Below, piece after piece: positions 40,137 through 49,383 of a stretch of DNA of 64,000 nucleotides. The notes below the pieces were generated by a model, which made no database searches, was not told the origin of the DNA, and saw only the letters and a list, made by a program, of their open reading frames with translations. Each line of letters begins with the position of its first letter. Within the stretch, counting starts at the first letter, position 1. The position numbers and the translations under genes are program-made. The DNA comes from Reinekea marinisedimentorum (GTDB taxonomy: Bacteria > Pseudomonadota > Gammaproteobacteria > Pseudomonadales > Natronospirillaceae): assembly GCF_004341165.1 (NCBI RefSeq), contig NZ_SLZR01000001.1:310001-374000 (forward strand), read 5' to 3'.

Positions 40137-40310
40137 AATTCAATTTCCTTCCGTATTTATCAGGGGGCAATTCTAGCGTGAATCTGTGTTGCCCAATAGG
40201 TAAAGCTGCTCATCGATTTGTATCAACATTGCGCTCGGCGAAAAATACCGTACGATGGTATAAGGTAGGCAGTGGTCACAATAACAAGTACGAACTAAAC
40301 GAACATCCAT

Positions 40311-40330
40311 AACGACAGCGGTCGTTTTTT
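40311..40330 (+). terminator. Terminator-like hairpin in the rppH leader
   Basis: AACGAC and GTCGTT pair around AGCG and continue into TTTT, ending 9 bp before the rppH ATG, with the GAGG Shine-Dalgarno at 40331-40334. An intrinsic terminator just before a start codon suggests attenuation or control by RNA structure rather than termination of an upstream gene: the gene to the left runs the other way. Confidence 0.55.
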
Positions 40331-40339
40331 GAGGCAGAC

Positions 40340-40831
40340 ATGATCGACTCAGACGGTTACCGGCCAAATGTCGGAATCATTCTGACAAATAAATCGGGGC
40401 AGGTTTTATGGGCTCGCCGCATCGGACAGGATGCCTGGCAGTTCCCGCAGGGCGGCATTCGTCAGCACGAAACCCCTGTTGAAGCGCTGTACCGCGAACT
40501 CAAAGAAGAGGTCGGTCTGAACGAACAGGATGTGGAAATCCTGGCCTGTACCCGCGGCTGGCTGAAGTACCGTTTACCTAAGCGGATGATCCGCCACAAT
40601 ACGCTGCCGATCTGTGTTGGCCAGAAGCAGAAGTGGTTCCTGCTGCGTATGCTGACCAGTGACGCCAATATTTCTTTTCATGCCTCCGATGACCCCGAGT
40701 TTGACGATTGGGACTGGGTTTCCTACTGGTATCCGCTGTCGAAGGTGGTGTCATTCAAGCGCGATGTCTACCGCATGGCGCTGGCCGAATTAGCACCACG
40801 AGCCACCCGCAGGCAGGTGGTTTATGACTGA
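40340..40831 (+). CDS. rppH: RNA pyrophosphohydrolase RppH
   Basis: RppH removes pyrophosphate from mRNA 5' ends and so starts decay by RNase E. The Nudix box is exact: [23 protein letters not shown]-type (G-x5-E-x7-REUxEExGU, residues ~37-59). Length 163. It starts [15 protein letters not shown], the usual N-terminus. It overlaps ptsP by 8 bp and precedes it as in Pseudomonas. Confidence 0.96.
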   Translation: MIDSDGYRPNVGIILTNKSGQVLWARRIGQDAWQFPQGGIRQHETPVEALYRELKEEVGLNEQDVEILACTRGWLKYRLPKRMIRHNTLPICVGQKQKWFLLRMLTSDANISFHASDDPEFDDWDWVSYWYPLSKVVSFKRDVYRMALAELAPRATRRQVVYD

Positions 40832-43109
40832 TCTGATCAACCTGCTGCGTAAGGTCGTGGAATCGGTCACCACCTCCAGAGATTTGAAGCAATCAATGGC
40901 AAGCCTGGTCAGCCTGATCCGCAAGGGCATGGCCGTCGATGCCTGCAACGTCTTTTTGTGGGACGGTAATCAGGATCGTTACGTTCTGGTGGCAACCGAT
41001 GGCCTTAATCTGAACGTTGTTAATCACATAACCCTGTCCAAAAACGAAGGCCTGATCGGCTTTGTCGGTAAGCGTGAAGAACCGCTGAATCTGGCCGACA
41101 GCGTTAAACACCCGAATTACCACTATGTGCCGGATGTCGATGAAGATGAGTTTCACGGCCTGCTGGCGGTACCGATTATCCACAACCGTAAGGTGATCGG
41201 TGTTCTGTCGGCGCAGCGCTTCAAGGTGGGCCGTTTCCTCGATGAAGAAGAAGCCTTTTTGGTCACACTGTCGGCGCAGGTTGCCGGCGTTATTGCCGCC
41301 TCAGAGGCCACCGGTACGCTCTCCGGTATGGATTTACTCGGTGAGCAGGCCAGCAGAGATATCCGTTTTGATGGCATTGCCTGTTCCAACGGTGTGGCCA
41401 TCGGAACCGCCCATGTTATCGCGCCGGGCATATCGCTGAGCAAAGTGCGCTACGCCGAAGCTGAAGACATTGAATCTGAGTTGCGGCACTTTGAAAACGC
41501 CCTGCATCAGGTGCGCGAAGAGCTGATGCAAACGCGCAGCAGCCTCGAATCTGAGCTGCGCCCGGAAGAACTGGCGCTGTTTGATGTTTACGCCGGCATC
41601 CTCGAAGATCAGGCCGTTGGCGATATGGTGCGCGATAAAATCCGCGCCGGTGAGACTGCCGTCAGTGCCCTGGCGGGTACCATGCGTGGCTACGTCAAAC
41701 ACTTCGAGGAGATGGAAGATTCCTACCTGCGTGAGCGAGCTTCCGATATGCGCGATCTGGGTCAGCGTATTCTGAACGCGTTGGTCGTTGAAGAGGATGA
41801 CGCCCAGATTCCCGATGGTGCCATTCTGGTCGGTGAAGAGCTGTCTGCGGCGGTCTTTGGCTCGCTGCACCCGGATCAGGTGGCCGGTATTGTCTGTGTG
41901 AAGGGTTCATCGAACTCTCACCTGGCCATTCTGGCGCGGGCTTTGAATATCCCCACGGTGCTGGGTGCGCAGGAAATTCCCTGGCAGGAGCTCGATGGCA
42001 AAGAACTGGTGGTTGATGGCTATCGCGGTCACGTTTACTACCGGTTGACCGATGAGCGCCGTGAATACTTTGAAGAGCTGGTACGCGATGAGAAGATCCG
42101 CGTGCTCGGCCTGGAGTCATTGGCCGGGTTACCGAGCGAAACCGCCGATTGCGTTGCCGTTAACCTGATGATTAATACCGGTCTGCAGACCGATATTATC
42201 CGTTCAAAGGATACCGGTGCCGATGGCGTCGGTCTGTTCCGTACCGAGGTGCCGTTCATGATGCTGGGCCGTTTCCCCAGCGAAGAAGAGCAGGCCAGGA
42301 TCTATCGGGCGCAGATGGAAGCCTTTCATCCCCGCCCGGTGACCATGCGCATGCTCGATATCGGCGGTGATAAGAGCCTCGATTACTTCCCGATTGAAGA
42401 AGCCAATCCCTTTCTCGGCTGGCGCGGCCTGCGGGTCACGCTCGACCACCCGGAGATTTTCATCGTTCAGGCCCGCGCTATGCTGCGTGCCAGTCTGGGG
42501 TTGAACAACCTGCGCATCATGCTGCCTATGGTGACCAGCGTTGGCGAGGTTGAGGAGGCGCTGGCGCTGATCCACCGAGCCATCTACGAACTGAATGATG
42601 AAGGCCTGAAGGTCGAGACCCCGGATATCGGCGTCATGATTGAGGTGCCATCGGCGGTTTATCTGATGAAGGAGCTCACCAGTCTGGTTGAGTTTGTCTC
42701 GGTCGGCAGCAATGACCTGACCCAATATATCCTGGCCGTTGACCGCAACAATCCGCGGGTTGCGGACATCTACGACAGTATGCACCCGGCGGTGCTGAAA
42801 GCGCTGAAGATCATTGTCGATGAAGGCAAGGCGGCGAATGTGCCGGTGAGCGTATGTGGTGAGTTGGCCGGTGATCCGCTCGGTGCGGTTGCTTTGCTGG
42901 GCCTGGGCTACCGCAGCCTGTCCATGAGCAGCGCCAACCTGCTGCGCGTGAAGGCGGTGATCCGCCAGATCGATGCCGGCTGGGCAGAGACCGTCGCAGC
43001 CGGCCTGCTTAATATCGACGATCCGAAGGTGATCCGTTCAACACTGCTGTTGGCCTTGCAGAAGGTGGGTGTACCGCTGACGTCACTGGGCTTGCTGCCG
43101 AAAGGCTAA
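40824..43109 (+). CDS. ptsP: Phosphoenolpyruvate-protein phosphotransferase of the nitrogen PTS (EI-Ntr)
   Basis: EI-Ntr starts the nitrogen-related phosphorelay PtsP-PtsO-PtsN. Order: GAF domain (~residues 20-165; the N-terminal sensory domain that distinguishes EI-Ntr from EI), the phosphohistidine swivel domain with [13 protein letters not shown], and the PEP-binding barrel with [35 protein letters not shown] and [11 protein letters not shown]. Length 761. It is co-transcribed with rppH and ends just before a terminator serving typA from the other side. Confidence 0.95.
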   Translation: MTDLINLLRKVVESVTTSRDLKQSMASLVSLIRKGMAVDACNVFLWDGNQDRYVLVATDGLNLNVVNHITLSKNEGLIGFVGKREEPLNLADSVKHPNYHYVPDVDEDEFHGLLAVPIIHNRKVIGVLSAQRFKVGRFLDEEEAFLVTLSAQVAGVIAASEATGTLSGMDLLGEQASRDIRFDGIACSNGVAIGTAHVIAPGISLSKVRYAEAEDIESELRHFENALHQVREELMQTRSSLESELRPEELALFDVYAGILEDQAVGDMVRDKIRAGETAVSALAGTMRGYVKHFEEMEDSYLRERASDMRDLGQRILNALVVEEDDAQIPDGAILVGEELSAAVFGSLHPDQVAGIVCVKGSSNSHLAILARALNIPTVLGAQEIPWQELDGKELVVDGYRGHVYYRLTDERREYFEELVRDEKIRVLGLESLAGLPSETADCVAVNLMINTGLQTDIIRSKDTGADGVGLFRTEVPFMMLGRFPSEEEQARIYRAQMEAFHPRPVTMRMLDIGGDKSLDYFPIEEANPFLGWRGLRVTLDHPEIFIVQARAMLRASLGLNNLRIMLPMVTSVGEVEEALALIHRAIYELNDEGLKVETPDIGVMIEVPSAVYLMKELTSLVEFVSVGSNDLTQYILAVDRNNPRVADIYDSMHPAVLKALKIIVDEGKAANVPVSVCGELAGDPLGAVALLGLGYRSLSMSSANLLRVKAVIRQIDAGWAETVAAGLLNIDDPKVIRSTLLLALQKVGVPLTSLGLLPKG

Positions 43110-43110
43110 C

Positions 43111-43137
43111 AAAAAAAATGCCCGCATCAGCGGGCAT
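43111..43137 (-). terminator. Terminator of typA
   Basis: ATGCCCGC and GCGGGCAT pair around ATCA; on the minus strand they are followed by eight T. It is 76 bp downstream of the typA stop, after the heptamer repeat, and can also fold for ptsP on the plus strand but without a good T run. Confidence 0.85.
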
Positions 43138-43151
43138 CTCGTATCTTCTTC

Positions 43152-43207
43152 TTAGCATCTAGCATCTAGCACCTAGCACCTAGCACCTAGCATCTAGCAT
43201 CTAGCAT
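43152..43207. repeat. Eight tandem 7-bp repeats (YTAGCAY) in the typA 3' region
   Basis: TTAGCAT, CTAGCAT, CTAGCAC x3, CTAGCAT x3 run without interruption over 56 bp. The copies are T/C variants at one base, arranged symmetrically. The repeats lie between the typA stop and its terminator, so they are transcribed in the typA 3' untranslated region. Repeat-number variation by slippage is likely. Confidence 0.9.
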
Positions 43208-43213
43208 CTCAAC

Positions 43214-45028
43214 TTACTTACGTGATGCGCGCTTACGCTCGTTTTCAGTCAGCAGCTTTTTACGCAGACGGATACTTTCCGGTGTCACTTCAACCAGTTC
43301 ATCGTCTTCGATAAATTCCAGCGCCTGTTCCAGCGTGTGTTTTACCGGCGGCGTCAGGGTTAACGCTTCATCGGTACCGGAGGCACGAACGTTAGTCAGC
43401 TGTTTGCCTTTCGTCGGGTTAACAACCAGATCGTTGGATCGGGAATGCAGGCCAACAATCTGACCTTCATACACTTCGGCGCCATGACCCAGGAACAAGC
43501 GGCCACGATCCTGCAGCGGGAACAGACCATAGGCCAGGGTTTTACCCTTCACCATAGAAACCAGAACACCGTTCTGGCGGCTGACGACTTCACCCTGTTT
43601 AACCGGGCCGTAGTGGTCAAAGATGCTGGTCATAATGCCGGAGCCGGAGGTCAGCGTCAGGAACAATCCACGGAAGCCGATCAGCCCGCGTGAGGGGGCC
43701 AGGAACTCAAGCTTGATACGGCCTTTGCCGTCCGGTTCCATGTTGGTCAGCTCGGCTTTACGCAGGCCCAGCTCTTCCATGATGGCGCCCTGATGCTGGT
43801 CTTCAACATCAATCACAACCTGTTCGAATGGCTCGTGTACCTGGCCATCCACCACGCGCTGGATTACTTCCGGACGGGAAACTCCCAGCTCGAAGCCTTC
43901 ACGGCGCATGGTTTCAATCAATACCGACAGGTGCAGTTCGCCACGGCCGGATACGCGGAATTTATCCGGGGTATCGCCTTCCTGAACGCGCAGTGCAACG
44001 TTGTGGATAAGTTCCTGCTCCAGACGCTCTTTGATGTTGCGCGAGGTAACGAACTTGCCTTCTTTACCGGCAAACGGCGAGTCGTTGACCTGGAACGTCA
44101 TGCTGACGGTTGGCTCATCGACGGAAAGCGCCGGCAGGGCTTCAACCTGTTGCGGGTTACAGAGGGTGTCTGAAATCTGCAGTTTATCGATACCGGTAAT
44201 ACAGACGATGTCGCCGGCTGATGCGGAGTCGACCTCGACGCGCTCCAGGCCATGGTAACCCATCACCTGAAGTACTTTTTTATTCTTGCGAACGCTGCCA
44301 TCCGCGCTGATGATGCTGACCTGGTCATTCGGCTTGATGCTGCCGCGGGTAATGCGGCCGACACCGATGACGCCCACATACGAGTTGTAGTCCAGTGCTG
44401 AAATCTGCATCTGGAACGGGCCTTCGGTATCAACATCCGGTGCAGGAACCACATCGGTAATCATCTGGAACAGTGGCGTCATATCATCTGCCATGTTTTC
44501 AGGGTCGTCACCGGCAATGCCGTTCAGTGCAGACGCATAAATAACCGGGAAGTCGAGCTGTTCTTCGGTTGCACCTAAGCGGTCGAACAGATCAAATACC
44601 TGATCCATCACCCAGTCCGGGCGGGCACCGGGGCGGTCGACCTTGTTGATCACAACAATCGGCTTCAGGCCCTGAGCAAATGCTTTTGAGGTCACAAAAC
44701 GGGTCTGTGGCATAGGGCCGTCAACGGCATCGACCAGCAGCAATACCGAGTCAACCATCGACAATACGCGCTCTACTTCACCACCGAAGTCGGCGTGTCC
44801 GGGGGTATCTACGATGTTAATGCGGTAATCGTTCCACTTAATGGCGGTGTTTTTCGCCAGAATGGTAATGCCGCGCTCTTTTTCCTGGTCGTTGGAGTCC
44901 ATGATGCGCTCGGCACCCTGGTCTTTACGGCCCAGTGTGCCGGATTGCTGCAAGAGTTTGTCGACCAGTGTGGTTTTACCATGGTCAACGTGGGCGATAA
45001 TGGCGATATTCCGCAAGTTTTCGATCAC
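43214..45028 (-). CDS. typA: GTPase TypA/BipA
   Basis: TypA is a ribosome-binding translational GTPase involved in 50S assembly and stress or cold growth. GTPase motifs: [10 protein letters not shown] (P-loop), [19 protein letters not shown] and SA-L. The EF-G-like C-terminal domains follow. Length 604. Start ATG at 45028. A 56-bp heptamer array lies in its 3' region. Confidence 0.97.
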   Translation of the reverse strand: MIENLRNIAIIAHVDHGKTTLVDKLLQQSGTLGRKDQGAERIMDSNDQEKERGITILAKNTAIKWNDYRINIVDTPGHADFGGEVERVLSMVDSVLLLVDAVDGPMPQTRFVTSKAFAQGLKPIVVINKVDRPGARPDWVMDQVFDLFDRLGATEEQLDFPVIYASALNGIAGDDPENMADDMTPLFQMITDVVPAPDVDTEGPFQMQISALDYNSYVGVIGVGRITRGSIKPNDQVSIISADGSVRKNKKVLQVMGYHGLERVEVDSASAGDIVCITGIDKLQISDTLCNPQQVEALPALSVDEPTVSMTFQVNDSPFAGKEGKFVTSRNIKERLEQELIHNVALRVQEGDTPDKFRVSGRGELHLSVLIETMRREGFELGVSRPEVIQRVVDGQVHEPFEQVVIDVEDQHQGAIMEELGLRKAELTNMEPDGKGRIKLEFLAPSRGLIGFRGLFLTLTSGSGIMTSIFDHYGPVKQGEVVSRQNGVLVSMVKGKTLAYGLFPLQDRGRLFLGHGAEVYEGQIVGLHSRSNDLVVNPTKGKQLTNVRASGTDEALTLTPPVKHTLEQALEFIEDDELVEVTPESIRLRKKLLTENERKRASRK

Positions 45029-45140
45029 TGGTCTGATTCCGATTGGATAGTAAGGGCGCGGATTATACCTGTCGCGTATGAAAATGATACAAATTGCCCT
45101 GTCCGAACACTGAAAGAGCGGGCAATTATCGCTTTTTAGC

Positions 45141-45689
45141 CTACAGGCGGTGAGTTTTGTCGCTTAAACCGCGACTCAGGCCCGGCGAGTCGGCATGAAT
45201 CTGCTCGAAGATCGCCAGCAGACCGGTCAGTGCCTCGTCCAGTTTGGCCCGCTGCTGGCGGTTAAGGCCCTGCAGCATGGCTTCCATATTGGCGATATGT
45301 TCCGGCAGCGCTTTGTCGATGCGGGCAAAGCCGGCCTCCGTTAACCGTACCCGCTTCTGGCGGGCGTCCTGGGCATTGCTTTCTCGGATGATCCAGCCTC
45401 TGCTTTCCAACGATTTCAGCCGGTGGGTCATGGTGCCAGAGGTTACCATCAGTGCTGAAAACAGCGCCGTCGGCGTTAACGAATAGGGTGCGCCGGCGCG
45501 GCGCAGAGTCGCCAGTACGTCAAATTCCCAGGAGGTCAGCTCAAAGCGGGAAAAGACCGCATCCAACAGAGGTTGGTAGAGCACTGAGCAGCGCTTTAAA
45601 CGGCCGAGTGTGGCCATGGCATCGGTGGCCAAGCCGGGTATTTCCTGTTGCCACTGGTGAACGATTTTGTCTACGGCATCGGGCTTCAT
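45141..45689 (-). CDS. MarR family transcriptional regulator
   Basis: A winged-helix MarR protein of 182 residues: FELTSWEFDVLATLRRAG, ALMVTSGTMTHRLKSLESRGWI (recognition helix region) and DARQKRVRLTEAG (wing). The divergent exporter genes start across a gap with two matching palindromes (45720-45739 and 45755-45768), so it presumably represses the exporter and itself. Inducer unknown. Confidence 0.9.
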   Translation of the reverse strand: MKPDAVDKIVHQWQQEIPGLATDAMATLGRLKRCSVLYQPLLDAVFSRFELTSWEFDVLATLRRAGAPYSLTPTALFSALMVTSGTMTHRLKSLESRGWIIRESNAQDARQKRVRLTEAGFARIDKALPEHIANMEAMLQGLNRQQRAKLDEALTGLLAIFEQIHADSPGLSRGLSDKTHRL

Positions 45690-45719
45690 GGTGGTCTCCC
45701 AGAATGTGTTGTCGTTATT

Positions 45720-45768
45720 TTATCTTGAATTCAAGATAATTTATTCCCATACTCTCTTGAACTCAAGA
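45720..45768. promoter_or_regulatory. Two MarR operators overlapping the exporter promoter
   Basis: TTATCTTGAATTCAAGATAA (45720-45739) is a perfect 20-bp palindrome; TCTTGA-AC-TCAAGA (45755-45768) is a second, with centres 32 bp apart. A sigma70-like TTGAAT (45725-45730), 17 bp, CATACT (45748-45753) places the -35 inside the first operator, so binding would block transcription of the exporter. Confidence 0.8.
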
Positions 45769-45784
45769 TAAATCCGGAGCTTTC

Positions 45785-46249
45785 GTGACCCGCTGGACCC
45801 CCATTCTGTCCGCCTTACTGGGCGGTGCGCTGTTAGCACTGATGATTGCCATGAACAGCCAGCTGTACCTCTATGTCAGCCCGCTGGTGTCGTCATGGAT
45901 TGCCCACGGCATGGGCGCGATCACCGCTCTGCTGATGCTGTTGCTGTTATCGCGCCGGAAGCCAGTAGCTGAGCCTGCTGCATTGGCCATTCCTTGGTGG
46001 GCGTATCTGGGTGGTGTCAGTGGTGCTGTGCTGGTGGTGCTGGCGGTAATCACTGTCAACAGCTTTCTGGGCATCACTGGCACCCTGGTGCTCTCTATTG
46101 TGGGTCAGGTGATGTTTGGCCTGTTCAGCGATCAGTTTGGCTGGTTTGGTCTTGCTGTGCATCCGGTTACCCGGGCTCGATTGCTGGCCGTTATTCCCAT
46201 CGTTTTGGGCTCGTTTTTTATCGTAGTTGCCAAGGGCCTGCTGTCATGA
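45785..46249 (+). CDS. DUF606 (YdcZ-type) DMT small transporter subunit A
   Basis: A 154-residue protein with about five hydrophobic helices, of the DUF606/YdcZ branch of the drug/metabolite transporter group. GTG start at 45785 with CCGGAG upstream. A second, similar short gene follows with ATGA overlap; DUF606 pairs act together as a split transporter. Regulated by the adjacent MarR protein by position. Substrate unknown. Confidence 0.8.
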   Translation: MTRWTPILSALLGGALLALMIAMNSQLYLYVSPLVSSWIAHGMGAITALLMLLLLSRRKPVAEPAALAIPWWAYLGGVSGAVLVVLAVITVNSFLGITGTLVLSIVGQVMFGLFSDQFGWFGLAVHPVTRARLLAVIPIVLGSFFIVVAKGLLS

Positions 46250-46674
46250 TTTTTATCTTATTTGCTTTGTTGAATGGCGCCCTGATTGCAATTGCCCGGG
46301 CATTGAATGGTCGCCTGGCTGTGCAGAAGAATGCGCTCTACGCTTCGTGGATTAATCATCTGGTTGGTTTTGTGGCGCTGACCGGTGTGCTACTGCTTGC
46401 TGGCCTGCCAACCGGTGTAGCGGATGTGCCGCCGCTGCTCTTTTTTGGCGGAGCTATTGGTGCGCTCTATGTCAGTCTGAACAGCTATATTGTGCCGAAA
46501 CTGGGGGTTACGATGGCGACACTGCTGGTCATTGCCGGGCAAATGGTCATGAGCCTGCTGTTGGATTTGTGGCTCGGCAAACTGCCCTGGGTCTTCAACC
46601 TTCCGATGTTATTGCTGCTGACCGGCTGTTTACTGCTGGTTTTCGGTTTCTATCAGCTGTTAAGGGCCCGTTAA
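46246..46674 (+). CDS. DUF606 (YdcZ-type) DMT small transporter subunit B
   Basis: The second half-transporter: 142 residues, MIFILFALLNGALIAIARALNGRLA, with about five helices. Its ATG overlaps the stop of subunit A (ATGA at 46246-46249); an earlier in-frame start (45994) lies inside subunit A and is not credible. A 6-bp hairpin (AGGGCC/GGCCCT) surrounds its stop codon. Confidence 0.8.
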   Translation: MIFILFALLNGALIAIARALNGRLAVQKNALYASWINHLVGFVALTGVLLLAGLPTGVADVPPLLFFGGAIGALYVSLNSYIVPKLGVTMATLLVIAGQMVMSLLLDLWLGKLPWVFNLPMLLLLTGCLLLVFGFYQLLRAR

Positions 46675-46697
46675 CAGGCCCTGTTAAAGCATATCCG

Positions 46698-48212
46698 TTA
46701 ACTCAAAAACGCCTCATAAGCCGGGTTTTTCGACTCATCCCAGTAGGGGTAACCCAGTTCATCGAGCTTGGTGTAAAAGTCTTTGATGTCTTCCTTCGGC
46801 ACCTGCACACCACAAAGCACGCGGCCATAGGCGGCGCCGTGGTTGCGGTAATGGAACAGGCTGATGTTCCAGTGGCCGCCCAGCGCGTTGAGGAATTTCA
46901 GCAGTGCCCCCGGCCGTTCCGGGAACTCGAAGCGCAGCAGCAACTCGTTCTGAACCCCTGCTGAATGCCCGCCGACCATGTGACGCACGTGCATCTTGGC
47001 AACCTCGTTTTTGGTGAGGTCCAGCACATGGTAGGTGTCTTCCTGCAGGCGCTTGAGGATGGTTTCACGCTCATCATCACCGGTCGTTTTCAGGCCAACG
47101 AAGATCCGTGCGTTGCTGGCATCGTTGTAGCGGTAGTTGAATTCAGTAATCTGGCGTTTGCCGATGTGCGAAATGAAGCGCTTAAAGGAACCGGGTTTCT
47201 CTGGAATGGTCACCGAGAAGATCGCCTCGTGGTGTTCACCGACCTCGGCACGTTCGGCGACATAGCGCAGGCGGTCGAAGTTGACGTTGGCACCGGAACA
47301 GACCGTGACCAGTGTTTTACCCTGCAGCTGATTGCGCTCAATGTACTTTTTCATGCCTGCGGTGGCGGTGGCTCCGGCTGGCTCGGCCACCGAACGGGTA
47401 TCGTCGAAGATATCTTTAATGGCAGCGCAGATTTCGTCGGCACTGACGGTAATCACTTCATCGATGCAGTCTTTCAACACCTTGAAGGTTTCCTTGCCGA
47501 TCTGGGCCACAGCAATACCGTCGGCAAACAAGCCGACTTCTTTCAGTGAGGTGCGACGGCCGGCTTTTAAGGCGGCATCCAGGCAGGCGCTTTCTTCGTA
47601 TTCAACGGCGATGACTTTGATTTCCGGGCGCAGGTATTTGATGTAGGCACTCACGCCGGCCGCCAAACCGCCGCCGCCAACCGGCACAAAGACGGCATCG
47701 ATCTTTTCCGGCGAGTGCTGGTGCAGCATCTCACGGGCGATTGTACCTTGGCCAGCGATGACATCCGGATCGTCATAGGGGTGTACAAAGGTCAGGTTGT
47801 TTTCCTGTTGCAGCTTCACCGCATGCGCGTAGGCCTCATCGAAGGAATCGCCATGCAGTACTACCTTGCCGCCGCGCGAGCGCACCGAGCTTACCTTGAT
47901 CGGTGGCGTGGTCACCGGCATGACGATGGTTGCTTTAATGCCCATCAGCTTGGCCGATTGCGCCACTCCCTGAGCGTGGTTGCCGGCAGAGGCGCAGATA
48001 ATTCCGGCCTGTTGCTGCTCTTTGCTCAGGTTGGCGATCATGTTGTAGGCACCGCGAATCTTGAAGGAGAACACGGATTGCAGATCTTCACGCTTAATTA
48101 AAATCTGATTGCCCAGTCGGTTGCTCAGTGAGGAGGCAATTTCAAGCGGCGTTTCGATCGCGGCTTCGTAGACTTTGGCGCTCAGAATTTTTTTCGTGTA
48201 TTTCTCTAACAT
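46698..48212 (-). CDS. ilvA: Threonine deaminase, biosynthetic
   Basis: IlvA converts threonine to 2-oxobutyrate, the first step of isoleucine synthesis. The PLP lysine is in SVFSFKIRGAYN, with the glycine-rich GGGGLAAG loop; two ACT-like regulatory domains follow residue ~330 (feedback by isoleucine/valine). I start at the ATG at 48212 (MLEKYTKKILSAKVYEAA, 504 aa), preceded by AAGGA at good spacing, rather than the open frame further upstream. It is convergent with the exporter genes. Confidence 0.95.
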   Translation of the reverse strand: MLEKYTKKILSAKVYEAAIETPLEIASSLSNRLGNQILIKREDLQSVFSFKIRGAYNMIANLSKEQQQAGIICASAGNHAQGVAQSAKLMGIKATIVMPVTTPPIKVSSVRSRGGKVVLHGDSFDEAYAHAVKLQQENNLTFVHPYDDPDVIAGQGTIAREMLHQHSPEKIDAVFVPVGGGGLAAGVSAYIKYLRPEIKVIAVEYEESACLDAALKAGRRTSLKEVGLFADGIAVAQIGKETFKVLKDCIDEVITVSADEICAAIKDIFDDTRSVAEPAGATATAGMKKYIERNQLQGKTLVTVCSGANVNFDRLRYVAERAEVGEHHEAIFSVTIPEKPGSFKRFISHIGKRQITEFNYRYNDASNARIFVGLKTTGDDERETILKRLQEDTYHVLDLTKNEVAKMHVRHMVGGHSAGVQNELLLRFEFPERPGALLKFLNALGGHWNISLFHYRNHGAAYGRVLCGVQVPKEDIKDFYTKLDELGYPYWDESKNPAYEAFLS

Positions 48213-48431
48213 GAAGATCCTTTTGGGTGGCATTTGCCAGTCATCAAATTTTACGGAGAGCACAGTGTACGGAAATGCACCTTAACTCCAAGGGCTTTAG
48301 CAAAACACTTACCGCTACTGGCAGCTGATGGTGCCGGCTGTTTACAGCACTGAGGTGCAGAGAAAATCGAACAGGCTGTGAAAAAGCCCCGTGCTCACTA
48401 TAATGTGGCTAACAGGCTGGAGGTATAGCAA

Positions 48432-49136
48432 ATGACACAAGATGAACTGAAAAAACTGGTCGCTCAGGCGGCGCTGGATTACATCAAACCGCAAATTCAA
48501 CCCAATGCCATTATTGGTGTGGGCACCGGGTCTACCGCTAATTGCTTTATTGATGCGCTGGCGACCCGCAAAGACGACTTTAAAGGGGCCGTTGCCAGTT
48601 CGGATGCCACGGCAGAGCGCTTGCAGCAGCATGGCATTGAAGTGTTTGATATGAACGATGTGGAATCGCTGGCGGTGTATGTGGATGGCGCCGACGAGGC
48701 CAACCGCAAGCTGGAGTTGGTCAAGGGCGGCGGTGGCGCGCTGACGCGGGAGAAAATCGTGGCGTCGATCTCCGAAAAGTTCATCTGTATTGCCGATGAA
48801 TCGAAAGCGGTTGAAACGCTGGGTGGCTTTCCGCTGCCGGTTGAGGTGATCCCTATGGCCCGCAGTGCGGTGGCGCGACAGATCGTTAAGCTGGGGGGCA
48901 ACCCGGTGTACCGTGAAGGCGTGGTGACCGATAACGGCAATGTTATTCTCGATGTACACGGCCTGAAAATTACCGATGCGAAGAAGCTGGAAGCGGCGCT
49001 GAACAACATTGTTGGCGTAGTGACCAACGGCCTGTTTGCCCATCGCCCGGCGGATGTTCTGCTGCTGGGAACGGCCGGCGGGGTAAAAACGCTGACGGTG
49101 ATTAACACCTCGGCAGGTGCCGGCGAGTTTTACTAG
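48432..49136 (+). CDS. rpiA: Ribose-5-phosphate isomerase A
   Basis: RpiA interconverts ribose-5-phosphate and ribulose-5-phosphate in the pentose phosphate pathway. Family marks: [40 protein letters not shown], and a late phosphate-binding VVTNGLFA. The 234-residue length is slightly more than the common 219 because of a longer C-terminal tail. The intergenic region to glgC contains a structured element with duplicated terminators. Confidence 0.96.
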   Translation: MTQDELKKLVAQAALDYIKPQIQPNAIIGVGTGSTANCFIDALATRKDDFKGAVASSDATAERLQQHGIEVFDMNDVESLAVYVDGADEANRKLELVKGGGGALTREKIVASISEKFICIADESKAVETLGGFPLPVEVIPMARSAVARQIVKLGGNPVYREGVVTDNGNVILDVHGLKITDAKKLEAALNNIVGVVTNGLFAHRPADVLLLGTAGGVKTLTVINTSAGAGEFY

Positions 49137-49168
49137 CCCTGGCACGGGTTTCCGTTAAAACCACAAAA

Positions 49169-49185
49169 GGGGCATTGAGCCCCTT
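49169..49185. terminator. Terminator copy A after rpiA (also ends glgC strand)
   Basis: GGGGC and GCCCC pair around ATTGA. The minus-strand continuation is TTTTGTGG, so it can end the glgC transcript; the plus side reads TTCTGTTTG, a weaker tail. The 17-bp sequence GGGGCATTGAGCCCCTT is repeated exactly at 49348. Confidence 0.75.
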
Positions 49186-49210
49186 CTGTTTGTCGATAAA
49201 CCCCGCCGTC

Positions 49211-49307
49211 GAAAAGGTATCACTTAAATGGACCGCTGCAAGTATCGTCCTGATACGCTCGACGAAAACATCCTTGTTTTCGACGTCCATTTAAGTGATA
49301 CCTTTTC
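49211..49307. repeat. 97-bp element: perfect 23-bp inverted repeat enclosing two hairpins
   Basis: The arms 49211-49233 and 49285-49307 are exact complements (left begins GAAAAGGTATCAC). The 51-bp interior folds into two hairpins: GTATC/GATAC (49242-49256) and CGAAAACA/TGTTTTCG (49263-49282). On the minus strand the loops read AGGAC and AGGA. No open reading frame or transposase is present. It could be a structured RNA in the glgC 3' region or a small non-autonomous repeat element. Confidence 0.8.
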
Positions 49308-49346
49308 ACCGTCTCGAAGACTGTGACAGCTTTGTCATTAGCTTGA

Positions 49347-49369
49347 GGGGGCATTGAGCCCCTTTTTTT
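49347..49369 (+). terminator. Terminator copy B
   Basis: The same GGGGC/GCCCC hairpin as copy A, now followed on the plus strand by seven T, so it is a strong end for rpiA-strand transcription. On the minus strand it has no T run; glgC transcripts should pass it. Confidence 0.8.
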
Positions 49370-49383
49370 ATTTCGACTGAAGA

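Noticed and set aside
43152-43207. CRISPR-like array
   Set aside because: Repeat unit is only 7 bp with no spacers, so it is a simple tandem repeat.
45994-46674. A 226-codon version of the second DUF606 gene
   Set aside because: Its first ~84 codons lie inside subunit A in another frame; the ATG at 46246 in an ATGA overlap is far more likely.
49211-49307. Integron attC site or tRNA-like structure
   Set aside because: The long perfect stem and nested hairpins suggested it, but there are no GTTRRRY-type cores and no tRNA arms or CCA end.
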